From Phytophthora hibernalis (lineage: Eukaryota; Oomycota; Peronosporomycetes; Peronosporales; Peronosporaceae): a DNA stretch of 64,000 nucleotides. The notes beneath the pieces were generated by a model. It had not been told where the DNA came from and made no database searches. It saw nothing but the letters and a program-made list of their open reading frames with translations. The stretch spans positions 248,001-312,000 of the forward strand of contig JAAKBF010000173.1 of NCBI GenBank assembly GCA_012656075.1, in the 5' to 3' direction. Shown one piece after another: positions 1 through 11,500 of this stretch (positions within the stretch are counted from its first letter, which is position 1; every line of letters begins with the position of its first letter). Made by a program: the position numbers and the translations under genes.

Positions 1-1906
1 CATTTGAAACTCCTCGTGTGCAATTTATGGTGATGACAATGCCTGATCTGGTATCGGGGCAACCTTCTGGAGACAGCTCTAATGATACTCCTCGCAGTGC
101 TCAAGCTCTTATCAATCTTGTTGCCACTCTAACACCAGTCCAGCCACCGGAGAAACCTGTTCAAAATGTTGATAGCTTGGGAAAGTCATCAGAACTCATG
201 GCCACCCACCTCGGTGTTGATCCCAACGGCAGCGTGGTTCTGATTGAGGAAGTGGAAAAGAAAAAACCCTCGGGATCCTTTTTACCTTCAGTTGTGACTC
301 TAAACTCGATACTCTCGGGATACATCAGCTTTCCGCCAGAGGATAAAGGTTGCATTGTGTATCGCGTTTATCCACAAAAGACGTTGCGATACGGCTACAG
401 CATGCAAGTTGAATCCGATCACAAGGTAACATTCCAGGATGCTCCATCGTACTGGCGCAGTCTGAGTAACCTTCATGTCACCGAATGCGATGGAACGTAT
501 CCAGTCATGTTGCCTGGAACTTGGAATATCCTGTTCAAACAGAGTTTCGAGCTCAACCCACCCACAGAGAAAGAAGGAGCCAACTCTGTTTCTTCACCCG
601 AACTGAGAATTGACCTTCATCTCTCCGAGGGGTTGCTTGCGAGCTCTACACATATATCAATTGTGAATAATGCTACGGGTGAGGTCAAGAATGTAAGCAC
701 CCTTTGCTCCAAGGTCACGCTCTCAGCTGATTTAACCTCGGTCAACACCCCTACTGCTTAGTCGACTGCGCTCCAGGTAGCTTCCAAGTCCGTGAAGGTA
801 AATGGAAACTCACCGTGGCTAGTGATTGGGATTTCGCCAAGTCGACGACGCATCAGATGAAAATGACCCACTTTGAAGGAACGTTCGAACCTAACAAGCC
901 ACTGCTGTGTTTCCGAGACGTTGTGATAGCGCCAAAACACTCCGTTTGGACTAGTTTTCAACTTCAGCTTCTGAGTGACGAAACCGTTGTAAATGATCTC
1001 GCTGCGAAGCTGGAGGTCTTTGATTTTGGTGCGGTACAGCACCCACGGATCGGAGAGATTAGTTCCAAGGGGGATGTTCGCTTGCTTCAACTTCCGTTAA
1101 TCACTGCAACGGATAATGCTCAGCCACCAGCAGATGATAAACGCGGGTACATCATTCAAGGCAGCATCGATAGACGTACCTGTGTTGTGCCGGATATTTT
1201 GCAATCGCTACGTCCATTCCGCAGTAACTCAAACCGCTCTCCTCCCAAGGAAAGCACAACAACGTCCGTGGACGAAAACGTACCTTCTGAAACTCCGCTA
1301 TCGGGAAACTCTGATTTGCTGCCACCTCGTAAACCCCCAAGTGACATCAAGTGGCGACTCAGTTGTTGGAGTACGGAGGAGGTAAAATTACAGGAAGACA
1401 ACACAAAAGAGCTCCAGTACGATGCAATTCGGGCGTCGTGGGCAGAAAAAGCTGTGGACCGCAATACGAATGGAGCAGTATCACGTTTGCTATATCTAGG
1501 CAAATTGGACGAAGCAGAGGCGAGGATGAAGCAAGACAACATGACAGAAGAGCAAATAGCAAAAGTTAAAAGCCGCTTCGAGTGGGTTCAAGCAGTCAAG
1601 ACAAAGGTCGCATCCAAGACAAATGCTGGAGATGGTGAATCCTATCTGGAGAAAGTTGACTCTGGGGATGAAATGCTGCTGTCCGATGACCAACTCGCTG
1701 AAAGCCAGCGCGTTTTGTTTGAACGGATCGGTATAGTTCAAGCAGATAAGGAGCAACGTCGTGTAGCTCGGGCACTAGCCAAAGAGGAGCGTGCAAAAGA
1801 GCTGAAAAGCATGATTCGATCCGTGATCGAAAAGCGAGCAACCTCACTCAAGAAACAGCACGAGCTGAAACGAGAGCTGTTAGCACTGCAGACTCAGTCG
1901 GCCTAG
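1..1906 (+). CDS. C-terminal part of a large androglobin/calpain-like protein (5' end outside window)
   Basis: The frame is open to the left edge, so the start is missing; it ends at TAG 1904-1906, giving about 635 visible codons. I see beta-rich segments (tyrosine- and tryptophan-rich stretches around 360-560 and 780-1150), then an acidic/basic helical tail with many Glu, Lys and Arg from about 1390. Tandem beta domains followed by a charged coiled tail resemble the C-terminal half of androglobin/calpain-7-like proteins; this is a weak family impression and no catalytic site is inside the window. The frame changes between 690 and 761. Either one C is missing in the CCCC run near 747-750, or there is an 83-nt intron (679-761, GTGAGG donor, CTTAG acceptor); both restore the frame. 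I favour the missing base because coding character runs through the segment. The next gene is convergent, about 800 bp downstream. Confidence 0.55.
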
Positions 1907-2701
1907 TCATTGAGACAGACTGACAATAAACTCAAGATCTCTGATCTGAACATTCATCTGTGAGCTTCGTTATTTCATCAACGACCTCCCCAATTTTAAT
2001 TCCTGGGGAGGAGGCGCTCACTTTACTACACTTGATTTTCCTATATGCAATGGGTCGCTGTGTCGGCGTTTCTTCGACTCCGTTGAGCTGTGGTCTTCTC
2101 CCTTGCACCACTTTTTGCTCGTCGAAGCCAAAGAGCACTTGAACGCTAACTTTTATAGCTAGCGCTGAGCTACCCTGGGGTCTTTTGAATTTTCTTGTTT
2201 TTGTTTACTGCATTTCGCATTTCGCTTTCCCTGTGCAATTTGTGCAATTTGCAATTTTGTTGTGGCCCTCTCATTCATCTGGCCATTTTTGGTTTGTCCG
2301 CGTTGTGCGTCTTCAATCTGTCTTCATCTGTCTTCAATCTTCACTTTTGATCACTTCAATTTCAGCGTGATCGCCGTCTTGTCTTCACTTTTTCAATTTC
2401 GCCGGTCGTCCATTTCATCTCGGTCGCCGAGCAGCCGATTCTTTTATCGCTCGAGTCTCCATTCAGCTCGCGTCTTTAACATGTAATTCCACTTCGCGTA
2501 TTTTGTCTCGTTACAAATACATTCCTCGGTCCGCCAGCGATCCATCCGTCCCCACGCTCGCTTCACTACCGCTTTCAGCCTGCACACTCACTCACGAAAC
2601 CAATTTTTAAATCTCATGAGCAGCATACACCACTGGCCGCAGCACCGCAAGCACTGGAGACAAATGCCTAAAACGGCTCGGTCTTGGTGCCTACCCGTCC
2701 G
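1907..2701. other. Convergent intergenic region, pyrimidine-rich
   Basis: No credible coding sequence. The plus strand is rich in T and C, with short reiterations of CAATTTGTG-like (about 2236-2256) and CTTCATCTGTCTTCAATC-like words (2318-2345). It lies between two converging genes, so it probably holds both 3' UTRs; no clear poly(A) signal was picked out. Confidence 0.5.
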
Positions 2702-5345
2702 TCACCCATAAATGGCGCGTTGGAGGGCATCGTTGACGACATGCCTGCATAGTTGTTGGCGGCAGCCATGGCAGCAGCGTGCTCGGCGGCTTTCTTTCTC
2801 CGCTCGAGCTCTTGCAGCGGTAGTGTTGGCATTGACAGTAATGACAGGAGGTGGAGTCGTAGTCACAGTTCCAGGTGGCTGCGCTGGGTGGCGCTCGAAG
2901 TAGTGCTTCGTGCACATGTTGTCGATGCGGCCAGTCTTGGAGCACTCCGGTATGATGCACTTCTTGTCGGCACCATGCGTCACGCAGAAACCTGCACGGC
3001 GATCCGTCTTGTTGCACCCCTCGACCATACAGCGACGACCACCACCGTGCGCACGGCAAAGTCCGCGTCCCTGGGAGCTTTTTGTGCAATTGGGAACCGT
3101 GCAGCGGCTACCACCTCCATGCAACTTACACAGCCCACGCGACTGAGCTGAGTTGTCGCATCCCTCGTGCTGGCAACGCTTACCACCACCATGACTGATG
3201 CAGAAACCTCCACCTTGGTCACTTAGCCCGCAACCCGCAAATCCACAGCGACGACCCCCACCGTGCCCTTGCAGAGGCCTCGGGACCGAACCGTTCGATC
3301 GCACCCTGGCACGGAGCAGTCTTTCAGCTTCTTGTTTTTGCGCACGCGCCCACTGCTACTGGAACCTGACCGAGTGGATGTCGAACTACGCTTGCCTCCA
3401 CTCAGCGTCGTTGCTCCCATGCGAGTATCAACAATGCGTGTGTCAATCGGAGGCGGGCGGCTACCTGCCACATTGTTGTTCACTTGCAAGTTGTTGATTC
3501 CTGAAACTTGCGAGGATCCCACCGAATTCGGCGAAATGGACATCACATTACTGCCAGCGTTAGTGGCGGAGCTGTTGATAGCCCCACCACTAAATTCTCC
3601 CTGACCTGCCGAGCCTTGTGGTATCCCAGAAACCGAGGCACTGTCCGCTCCGAGGTTATAGCTAACGGTAGAGCCCGTTTGCGGGAGATTCGTGATGCTA
3701 TTTGCCGCCTAAAGTGAAGAAATCATAACACAAAATATCGTGAGCACAAGCTGAACGGAGCCGGCAACCCAAGAAGTATTCGTACCTGTACGCACACTGG
3801 GCACGTCGTGGCACCCCATGAGTGCAGGCATTGGGCATGGAACCGATGGCCGCAATTGTTCGCAATTCTGTCGCTGTGCGCCCCACTGCACAAAATGCAC
3901 ACGTTTTCACCGCTGGCATTGAGCTGAGACGTAGGCGGCGCCAAGGATGGCGGGTACAAGGCATTTGTCGATGCCGTTGCTGGACCATCCGAGGATAGAC
4001 TCACCATGGACATGGATGTCGTTGAGCTCGCGACATCTGAATACAACGAGGTCGGGTGTGTACCCTCAAGCGACTTGGCTGGCTGCTGCTGCATATACGG
4101 CAAGTGGCCGCCGTTAGAAGAAGCACCCGTCGAGATATCCACACTTCCGTCTTTCAACCGCGTCGTCAAAGATGAGCCCGAGCTAGTGGAGCTGAACTGT
4201 GGCATACGCAACCCAGCAGGAAACATTCCGGCAACACCGTTGTGCATGCCTCGTCCCATACTAGAAGAAGCACTTCCACCATTGGCATCGAAGTTAGCAC
4301 TCGGGAGATCCATCGGGTTGTGTTGCGACGGTTCCTGAGTACGCTGCTGCTGCGAAAATACGCCGCACCTCCACCATACATGTTCGAGCGCTGGTGCATT
4401 GACTGCTGGTGCGAGCTGTTTGGAGTCGCCTTGATCTGCACAACATTACCCGACCGCTCGATGCCGTGCACGTACCCACCACCAGAATTCAGGAACGAGT
4501 CGGTGGCCATCACTCCGTACGGCTGCCTGAACTTGCGGTCTCCTGCGTCCTTGAGTCCGATATTTACCGGTTCGTGCGGCATGGCGTCCTGTGGTGCCTG
4601 AGGGTTCGTAGCCGAACTCACCAACATGCCCAAGGGATTAGACTCCTGCCCGTAACCTCCATGGTACTGCTGCGTCGATTGCTGCTGTTGCTGATAGTTT
4701 TCAGAGTTGGGATAATTCTGCGCGTACGACGGGTAGCCGTAAGCCGCAGCAAACGACTGCTGCTGGGTCGGATGTTGCGAATACTGCTGACTTGGACCAT
4801 AATCAAACTTGGTTCTGCTATCTGCTGGCGTTTTGAGGTGCGAGTAGTTGGGGTATGGTCCAGTATGGTAGTCATTCACCTGCTGCAGCTGTTGTTGTGA
4901 CTGGTACTTGGGTGTGGAGCCCAGATTCACACCGCCTCGAGGAACTCCTTGGAAGCTGCAATAAAAAAAACAGTGAAACAAAGTGAGACCACCCATTTCC
5001 GACCCCAAAATGGTCCTTCGACAAAGAAGTGGACGCTCCGCTGCCTGTCCCCCATTCCACTTCCATTCCCTTGTCCCCCATTGCATTCCGCTGGTCGAAT
5101 GGCTACGGGAGCGACAGGGGTGAAGGGGAAAGAGACAAAAGGCAACCTTGCCGAGGGAAGGGGCCCATAACAGCCCGCGGCTTCAACTTGCAAAAGACAA
5201 AAGTGGATGTAGGTACCGACCTTTTGGCGCGGTCCATGGCGGCCACGTTCACCGCGTTGTTGGCGCTCAGAGCGTTGGCGGAGAAGGAGTAGGGCGCGCG
5301 GGACTGCGGCGGCGGCGCGGGATGGCTGGGCGTGAGCTCATTCAT
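2702..5345 (-). CDS. RING-finger protein with six WRKY19-type Cys/His repeats
   Basis: Three exons: 5345-5221, 4955-3786, 3708-2702. The second intron (77 nt) has a GTACG donor and CTTTAG acceptor; the first has GTCGGT and TTGCAG. About 767 residues. Residues 40-390 are Gln/Ser/Tyr/Asn-rich low complexity. A RING domain follows at about 392-428 (CILC, CGH, HxxHxxC, CPVC). Six repeats of the form C-x4-C-x9-C-x2-H, most followed by GGG and a basic pair, occupy about 555-710. Such repeats are known from the N-terminus of Arabidopsis WRKY19 and from many oomycete proteins, where they are presumed to bind nucleic acid or protein. The RING suggests ubiquitin ligase activity; the target is unknown. 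Frame changes at AAAA 4355-4358 and CCC 3266-3268 each look like one missing base. The start at 5345 is the first ATG after an in-frame stop. Confidence 0.8.
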
Positions 5346-7178
5346 CTGCGGCCGCTCGCCTGGAGGATCGCTCAGAGAGGAGAGCGGAGGGGCTGCCTGT
5401 TTTCTTGGCTGGCGTGACGGCCAACTTGGCTCGGCCGTGCGGGTGGGACTAATAGTTGGCGAGGATCGGCTCTGCGTCTGTGAGTGTGGGCTGTCTGCCT
5501 GGGAGGGATCGGAAGTTAGGGCGTGGCGCTCTGGTCATTTGAAAACCCTCGCAGAAACAAGCCGCCGAGCTGGCCCGCCGCTGCCCAACCAACGCGCGGA
5601 CACCTCGGACCTAGGCGGGAGTGCACGGTGCAGGAAGATATACTCCCGGGTTTAGCGGAATCTGGGAGTAGAGTGCCGTGATGGATTACATACTGGAGAA
5701 CTTGGCACGAATAAGATTCGCAAGATGCGGAGGTCGGTAAACACAGGTCGAGACGGGCGGAGAGAAAACGTTCAGTTTGCGCCAGCCTTTTTCCATAAAC
5801 GAAGGCGTGCGTCGCGAATATTGGGCTGCCAAGCGCGCCACGACGAATGGTCGCTGGCCGTCTGCGCGTTGTCGCGTGCACTCGCTGCGTCCACGCCGTG
5901 ATGGTCGTTGTCGGTCTCCGTGTCCATTCATCGTCCACGATGCTACTCTCGGCGCCCACTGTAGTACCGCGGTCGGAGCATGTGCTCGTCTGCCCAACAT
6001 GGCTGCATCATCCCTCAGGACTCCGCATCTGACTGACAGATCAAGCAGTGCCAAACGCTGCTGCAGGGGCGCGCCCCGTTGGCTTGTCTGCCTCGGCAAC
6101 ACATGCCGAGAGCACCGCAGCAATCTGGGGCTTTGCCTTGCAGTGCCCGAGCTGCTACATGTACCTACATTGGCACCTTACTGCCGAGCAGTCACTTTCA
6201 AATGCTTATTCAAATGCTTATTCAAATGCTTATTCTGCTCGACACTCACGCGTACTGTACCGAGCGGCATCGTAGTCTCTCTCCCGTTGGTAGCATACAC
6301 CGAAAATCGAAGTTTCACTAGTCTCCGTGCGTCGGGCGGAGACCTTGTTGGCAATACTGTTGGTTGAGTCGTCACAGCGTCTTCAGAAGACACTGATTGC
6401 CAGCCACTGGAGACTTGACGCAGGACGCACTTGTCGCTTTGACAATCATTGTTTAGGTGCTGCTGTCGGGGTCGCGTTTACACGAGGGTCGCCATGGTCA
6501 CTCTCGCTGTGCAATACGAAGAACAGCGCACTATAATGTTCGACCCGCGAACTTCGGTGAGGCAGCGTGCAACAGCGTTCACCTTGCACGCTGTGGTATT
6601 TTATCGATACCGGGGTGGATCATACGAACGGTGCTCCTTCTGACAGCGAAGTGAACCACTTGAGGACGCAATTGACTGCGATGACTGCGCTGAACGCCCG
6701 TCGAGCACCGAAATGGCAAACAAGGCGAGCGCGTACTGCCTGCCTGACAACTAGTGTTGTGCTTTCATGCCACGTTATTGCACGGTTAACCGCGTTGAAC
6801 AGGATGCGATTTGATACATCGGCATTCCGCAGCAGGAAAAGCTGCTCCATGAATTGCGAAGCCATTGTATCGTCCAGTCACCCGAAACTTCGAAAGTTGA
6901 ATCCGTGTGGGCCACATACCTAGATTTGTAGGTTTATTCATAGAAAGCTATTTCAGATTCTACCGTTGGCCTCCGTCTAACTACGTTTACCCTTATCGGC
7001 CAATCACTGGTGACCATGTCCCTAAACCGACTGGCGTCAGTAACAAAGCATCGACGAGAATAGTAATTCCCTGCAAATTAGTCCTAATAATCAACTGGTT
7101 AGTCTAATTACGCGGAATTACCACCTTTCTAAATATAGGAAAAACGATGATGGATTTCCATGGACACGAGTGGCTGCA
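5346..7178. other. Long divergent intergenic region
   Basis: No supported gene in 1.8 kb. Open frames here (for example 5777-6367) have composition and codon use unlike the neighbouring genes. The part next to 5345 is GC-rich and is presumably promoter and 5' UTR of the RING/zinc-repeat gene. Confidence 0.45.
6199..6234. repeat. 12-bp tandem repeat, three perfect copies
   Basis: CAAATGCTTATT occurs three times head to tail. This is a short microsatellite-like expansion in intergenic DNA with no visible function. Confidence 0.9.
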
Positions 7179-7496
7179 ATGCCAAGATTCACCGAGGCTC
7201 AAGTTGCCTTGTCGCAGTCCGCCACGCACGTTCTGGTGCATTCCCGAAGCTCCAGTTCCAAGTCCAAGCTCCTCAATTTTGCTATGCCGCTCTCCACCAT
7301 CGTAGCTGCCGTGAGCAAGAGCTCCGCGAACGCCGTCATGCCGCTGGTGCTCACGTCCGCTGGTATCACCAGCTACGCGCGCTACACCGCGACGCATTCG
7401 CCCGCCTCAAGCACGACCAGCAGCGCCGACCTCGAGCACGAGCGGGAAGAGCACCTCCACCAGCACGTGGCGCTTCCCTGGAAGGGAACGCGATAA
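7179..7496 (+). CDS. Small hypothetical protein, 105 residues
   Basis: Open frame from ATG 7179 to TAA 7494-7496. The product is rich in Ser, Ala, Thr and Val, with a mildly hydrophobic centre (about residues 35-65) and a charged His/Glu-rich C-terminus. No family is recognised. Length and composition favour a real gene over chance but do not prove it; a possible antisense frame overlaps it. The methyltransferase starts 370 bp downstream on the same strand. Confidence 0.4.
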   Translation: MPRFTEAQVALSQSATHVLVHSRSSSSKSKLLNFAMPLSTIVAAVSKSSANAVMPLVLTSAGITSYARYTATHSPASSTTSSADLEHEREEHLHQHVALPWKGTR

Positions 7497-7867
7497 TCGT
7501 CCAAGAGAGAGCTGCACCCCAACACAGCAGCACCTATATATTATTATCTGTGTGCGGCCCAAGCAGACTCCTCCATCAACAGCAGAAGAAGAAGGAGAAG
7601 ACTGAAGCCGTTCAGTCCGTCCCAAGAAGCCGACACTACACTTCGTATCTATTTCTTGTTCGCCTCCGAGGTTTACTTAATCACCGAGCCGAATCAACAA
7701 TCAAGCATCGATTAACCTTAGATCATTTCGCATTAATCTACCTTGTTGCCTTGACTTGTCAGCTGCTTCAGTCCTGCCTGTCACCTTCCGTCGTCCAACG
7801 GTTGCTGCCTCGTCACATTTTCCGGTTCTTTGTGGCGCAACTTTGGCTCGCGATCCAAAGTTGCACC

Positions 7868-8469
7868 ATGCTCGCGCCGCGCAAGACGCTCTACTCGACG
7901 CCGCTCAGCGCCTGCCGCCGCGCGCTGACGCTCGTGCACGTGCAGACGTCGGACGTGGTCTACGACTTGGGCTGCGGGGACGGCCGCCTGCTCATTGAGG
8001 CCGCGCGGGGCTTCGGCGTGCGCGCTGTCGGCGTCGAGATCGACCCCAAGCGCGCGCAGCAGGCGCGAGACGCCGCGGAGAAAGAGGGGTGGGTCACCTC
8101 GTGACGGTGCATGAAGCCAACGCGCTGGAGTTCGACATCCCAGAGGATGCTACCGTCGTCTTCCTCTTCCTCATCAGCCGTGGCCTGTCGTACGTTTATC
8201 TGACAGTCGTCATAGGATTCATGTGACTAACTAGTGTCTCTCTGTGTGTCTGTAGACTGGTGCGTCCGAAGCTCGAGAAGTTGACAGGATGTCGTGTCAT
8301 CACGTATCTGTATCGGATCCCGAACCTGACGCCGTTGGAGAAGCACCTCGTGGCATCGAAGGAACAGGAGCAGACGAGTACAAGTGCAGCGGACGTGGCG
8401 TTCCCAGTGTACATTTACCACTTCCCGACGTCGACAAACTCTGCTGAGATGTTGCTTTGCTCGGCGTGA
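7868..8469 (+). CDS. Class I SAM-dependent methyltransferase (bacterial-type / FAM173-like fold)
   Basis: Two exons, 7868-8189 and 8256-8469, joined by a textbook 66-nt intron (GTACGT donor, GACTAAC branch, CTGTAG acceptor). About 178 residues. The SAM-binding motif I (VYDLGCGDGRLL) lies near residues 32-45, followed by the acidic motif II (GVEID). A strand of the ATVVFLFL type and a LVRPKLEKL segment match small methyltransferases of the kind that modify lysines (human FAM173 proteins) and their bacterial relatives; the substrate is not deducible. One base appears to be missing in GGGG 8086-8089. ATG 7868 is preceded by CACC and gives the expected short N-terminus. I end the gene at TGA 8467-8469, because a further exon would overlap the converging gene, whose stop is at 8529. 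Confidence 0.75.
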
Positions 8470-8528
8470 GTTTGTGGGAGCTAATGGAGCAAGACAAGTG
8501 TTCATTTTACAGGGATCGGTATCGTTAT

Positions 8529-11500
8529 TCACTGCAGACTGATGCGAGGCAAGAGTTTACCGTGAGCTTTGGCCTTTTGATGTTTTGTAGGGGACAGACT
8601 TGAGGAGACGGTACCGTAAGGCATCCCTGACGCTGAAGGAAGCCCAGCAGGCCGAGACTGCTTGGATTTCTTCTTCTTGGTACCGGCACTTGGTATTGAA
8701 TTCTTGCGAGTGGCTGGACTGCTGGAGCTAGTTGCAGGCGACGCAGCGTTGTTCCTGGAGAACGAGAGGTGGCTGTTGCCGCTCGACCGAGATGACCATG
8801 ATGAACTGCGGGAACTCAGCAGCTGTGAACTTGAACGTCCCCGCTTGTCGGGCTGTTCGGTGAACTATCTCGGCCGTCTGCCTCAGGAGAGCTGCTTCAG
8901 AGCAAACAGAGTGAGCTACAACCGCGGATGCAAAACAAGGAGGACTGGGCACTTACTAGGGAAGTTTTTCCAGCGGAAGGAGCGGGATAGCGTCATCATC
9001 GTCGTCATTGTGGTTGTCCTTACTTGCAGCGTAGCGCTCCTTGTGCTGATGCTGAATTCTAGCTTTGCTCGCACTCTTGTGTGACCCGGCGGAGGAATTA
9101 TTACCTTGGCTGAATTCGAGTCCAAGCTGGGCCTTAATGACAGCCATGGGCAAATTCGAGAGTTCAGCCGACGTCAACGGCTCGTTCGCGTAAAACTTGC
9201 GGTAGTCGGCCGTGGGGCCCGATGGCTGGCTTGGGGATGGTATATCTGCTAGCTCCGGGCTCGAAATGGAGTTCTCCGATGAGTTCACTCGAGCTTGGTT
9301 GCCGTTATCATCACTTCTTGATCCTGTTGTCACGGCTGGACACTGAATTTGCTGCTGCCGGAGCACGCTGAAGCTCAGCCCGGTGAACTTCAGATTCACG
9401 ACGGCGCTCTCGTTCCAGATCAAGTTCTTCCTGCAATCGAGATGCTGTACGCTCGCCTTGCTGCTGTGCTGCTTGCATTCGAGTAGTGGCATCGGCTATC
9501 GTTTGGTTAGCTGCCTGTTGTACACTTTCCAGGCGCTGTGTAGCCGCTCGCAGTTCTGCACCCGAGCGGCTCAGTTCGCCCTTTGCACGCTCTAACGCCT
9601 GCTTCATTGCCTGCATTTCGCGTTGTGCGCGCACAACCTGCTGCTGCGAAGCTTCGCTGTCTTCACGTAGCTCTGCAAGCTGCACATCGAGAGCACGACG
9701 CTCTCGCGCCACTCGAAGAACCTCATCTCGAGCTCTTTCTTCATTATCTTGAGCTTCACGCACTTTTGCGTCTAGTGCCTGCTTCAACTCGTTCGTTTTG
9801 GCTTGAAGAGCGTCACGTGCAGCTACGAGTGGCGCCAATTTTCGCTCAGCCTCACCAGCACGGCGTGATAGCGCCTCCACCTCGCGCGTCTTCGCTTCAT
9901 TTTCCTGCTTTTTACTCTCGAGAGTGTTCGCTGTGCGTTGTAGCCTCAGCTCTAACTCGCTTAACCGTTCTTCGAGTTGCTCTTGCATTCGGGCAGCTTC
10001 ATCACGGATTTCTCGAAGCTGTGTATCACGTGTACGTAGCTCTTCCTCAACCTCTCGCAGCTGGGAGCGTGTTGTGCCTCCGTCTTTCTCTTTCTTAGCA
10101 CGAGCACGTTCGAGTTCAAGGGCGTCCTGTGCACCTTGTAGCTCTGTTACAAGATCATCAATGGTAGCATTTGCAGCACCTTGAATAGTTGTGATCTTGG
10201 TCTGTAGTTCTTCGGAGAGTACTGCACTCTCCTGATTTTCCGTCCGCGCGGCTTCAAGCTCTTGTCGAAGTCTTTCGTGCTCCTCTCCAAACTGCTGAGC
10301 TTGCGATCGAGCGTCTCGGCGCGCAACTTCAACTGCTCGTAGTGCATCTTGAGTGTCGTCTGCAGCTCGCTGAAGCTCCATTTGCAATGACTGTTTGCTA
10401 CGCGTGACACGCTCAAATTCTGCTTCTAGTCGACGTAGCTCTGCAGCTTGTGCTTCTTTTGCGCTTCGAGTTCAGCAAATTGAGGGGTTAGAGTAGCTCG
10501 AAGCTGCTCAACTTCAAACCGAGCTTGTGTTTGGACTTCCTGTTGCGCTTTCACAGCTAAAGCTAGCGAGCTTTCTGCCCGTGCTTGAGCTTGCTGAGTT
10601 TCTGATAATTGACGCGAGAGTGTATCGCGTTGCTGGCGAGCAACCTCAGTCTCCTGAGCACGAGCTTGCTCTAAATGTTCGACCTTGTTTTGTAGCTGGG
10701 TAAGCATGGCGAGCATTTCTTCTAGCCGATGGGTCTTTTCCTCCAGTGCGTGAGATAATTCTTGCTCATTTTGGGAGCGCTGGGCTTGCTCTGCATCTCG
10801 TGCTCGTACTAGGGTGTCTCTTTCCTCGCTCAAAGCATGTGCCGTTCGTTCTAGCTCACTTCGAAGCTCCTCAGTCTCCCGTAATTTTGCTTGAGAGTCC
10901 TGTTGTGCGTTCTGAAGCTGGGTAGCGAGATGTTCATTTGTTCGCCTTGCGCTGTCTTCCAAGTCCGCATGAGCTTCTTGCAAATCACTGTGAGTGAGCT
11001 GCAGTTTCTGTAGGAGCCACGAAGTTGCTCCATCTCAAGCTGTTTGTCATTTACTGCTCGGTATTGTGTTTCCAGACTGGCATTGAGCTGCTCAGCTTCA
11101 GCCAACAAATCGCGTTTCTCCGCTTCGAGTGCTGTACTTCGAGAACGCTGTGAATCCAACACCTTTGTAGTTGTAGAAGCTGCGACGCACTTGCAGATCG
11201 AATATGCTCGAGCTCTTGCACTTGTTGACGAAGCTGCTCATTTGAGCGTGTAAGTTGTGCTTCCTGACCCCCGGCAGCTTGAGAAAGTTGTGCAATCTCT
11301 TCAGCTAATGTCTTGGCATCTTTGCGTGCAGCCTCCAGTTCTTGAAGAGTATTCTGCACCTGTGCTTGAAGTTCTTGTTGGCGTGTCCGATTCTTTTCAC
11401 GGTCATTATCTCTTTCTTGCTGCAAGCGCAACACCTTTAGCTGCAGCGGCTCCAGTGCACCTGACACTTTTGTGAGCTGCTTGAGCGCTCGAACTACGGA

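Noticed and set aside
5777..6367. 196-codon open frame on the plus strand
   Set aside because: Cys/Arg-rich composition with no domain, no strong start context, and a microsatellite inside it; likely chance in GC-rich DNA.
8466..8602. Extra exons extending the methyltransferase beyond 8469
   Set aside because: They would need a 29-nt intron or overlap the converging coiled-coil gene, whose stop is at 8529; the simple stop at 8469 is preferred.
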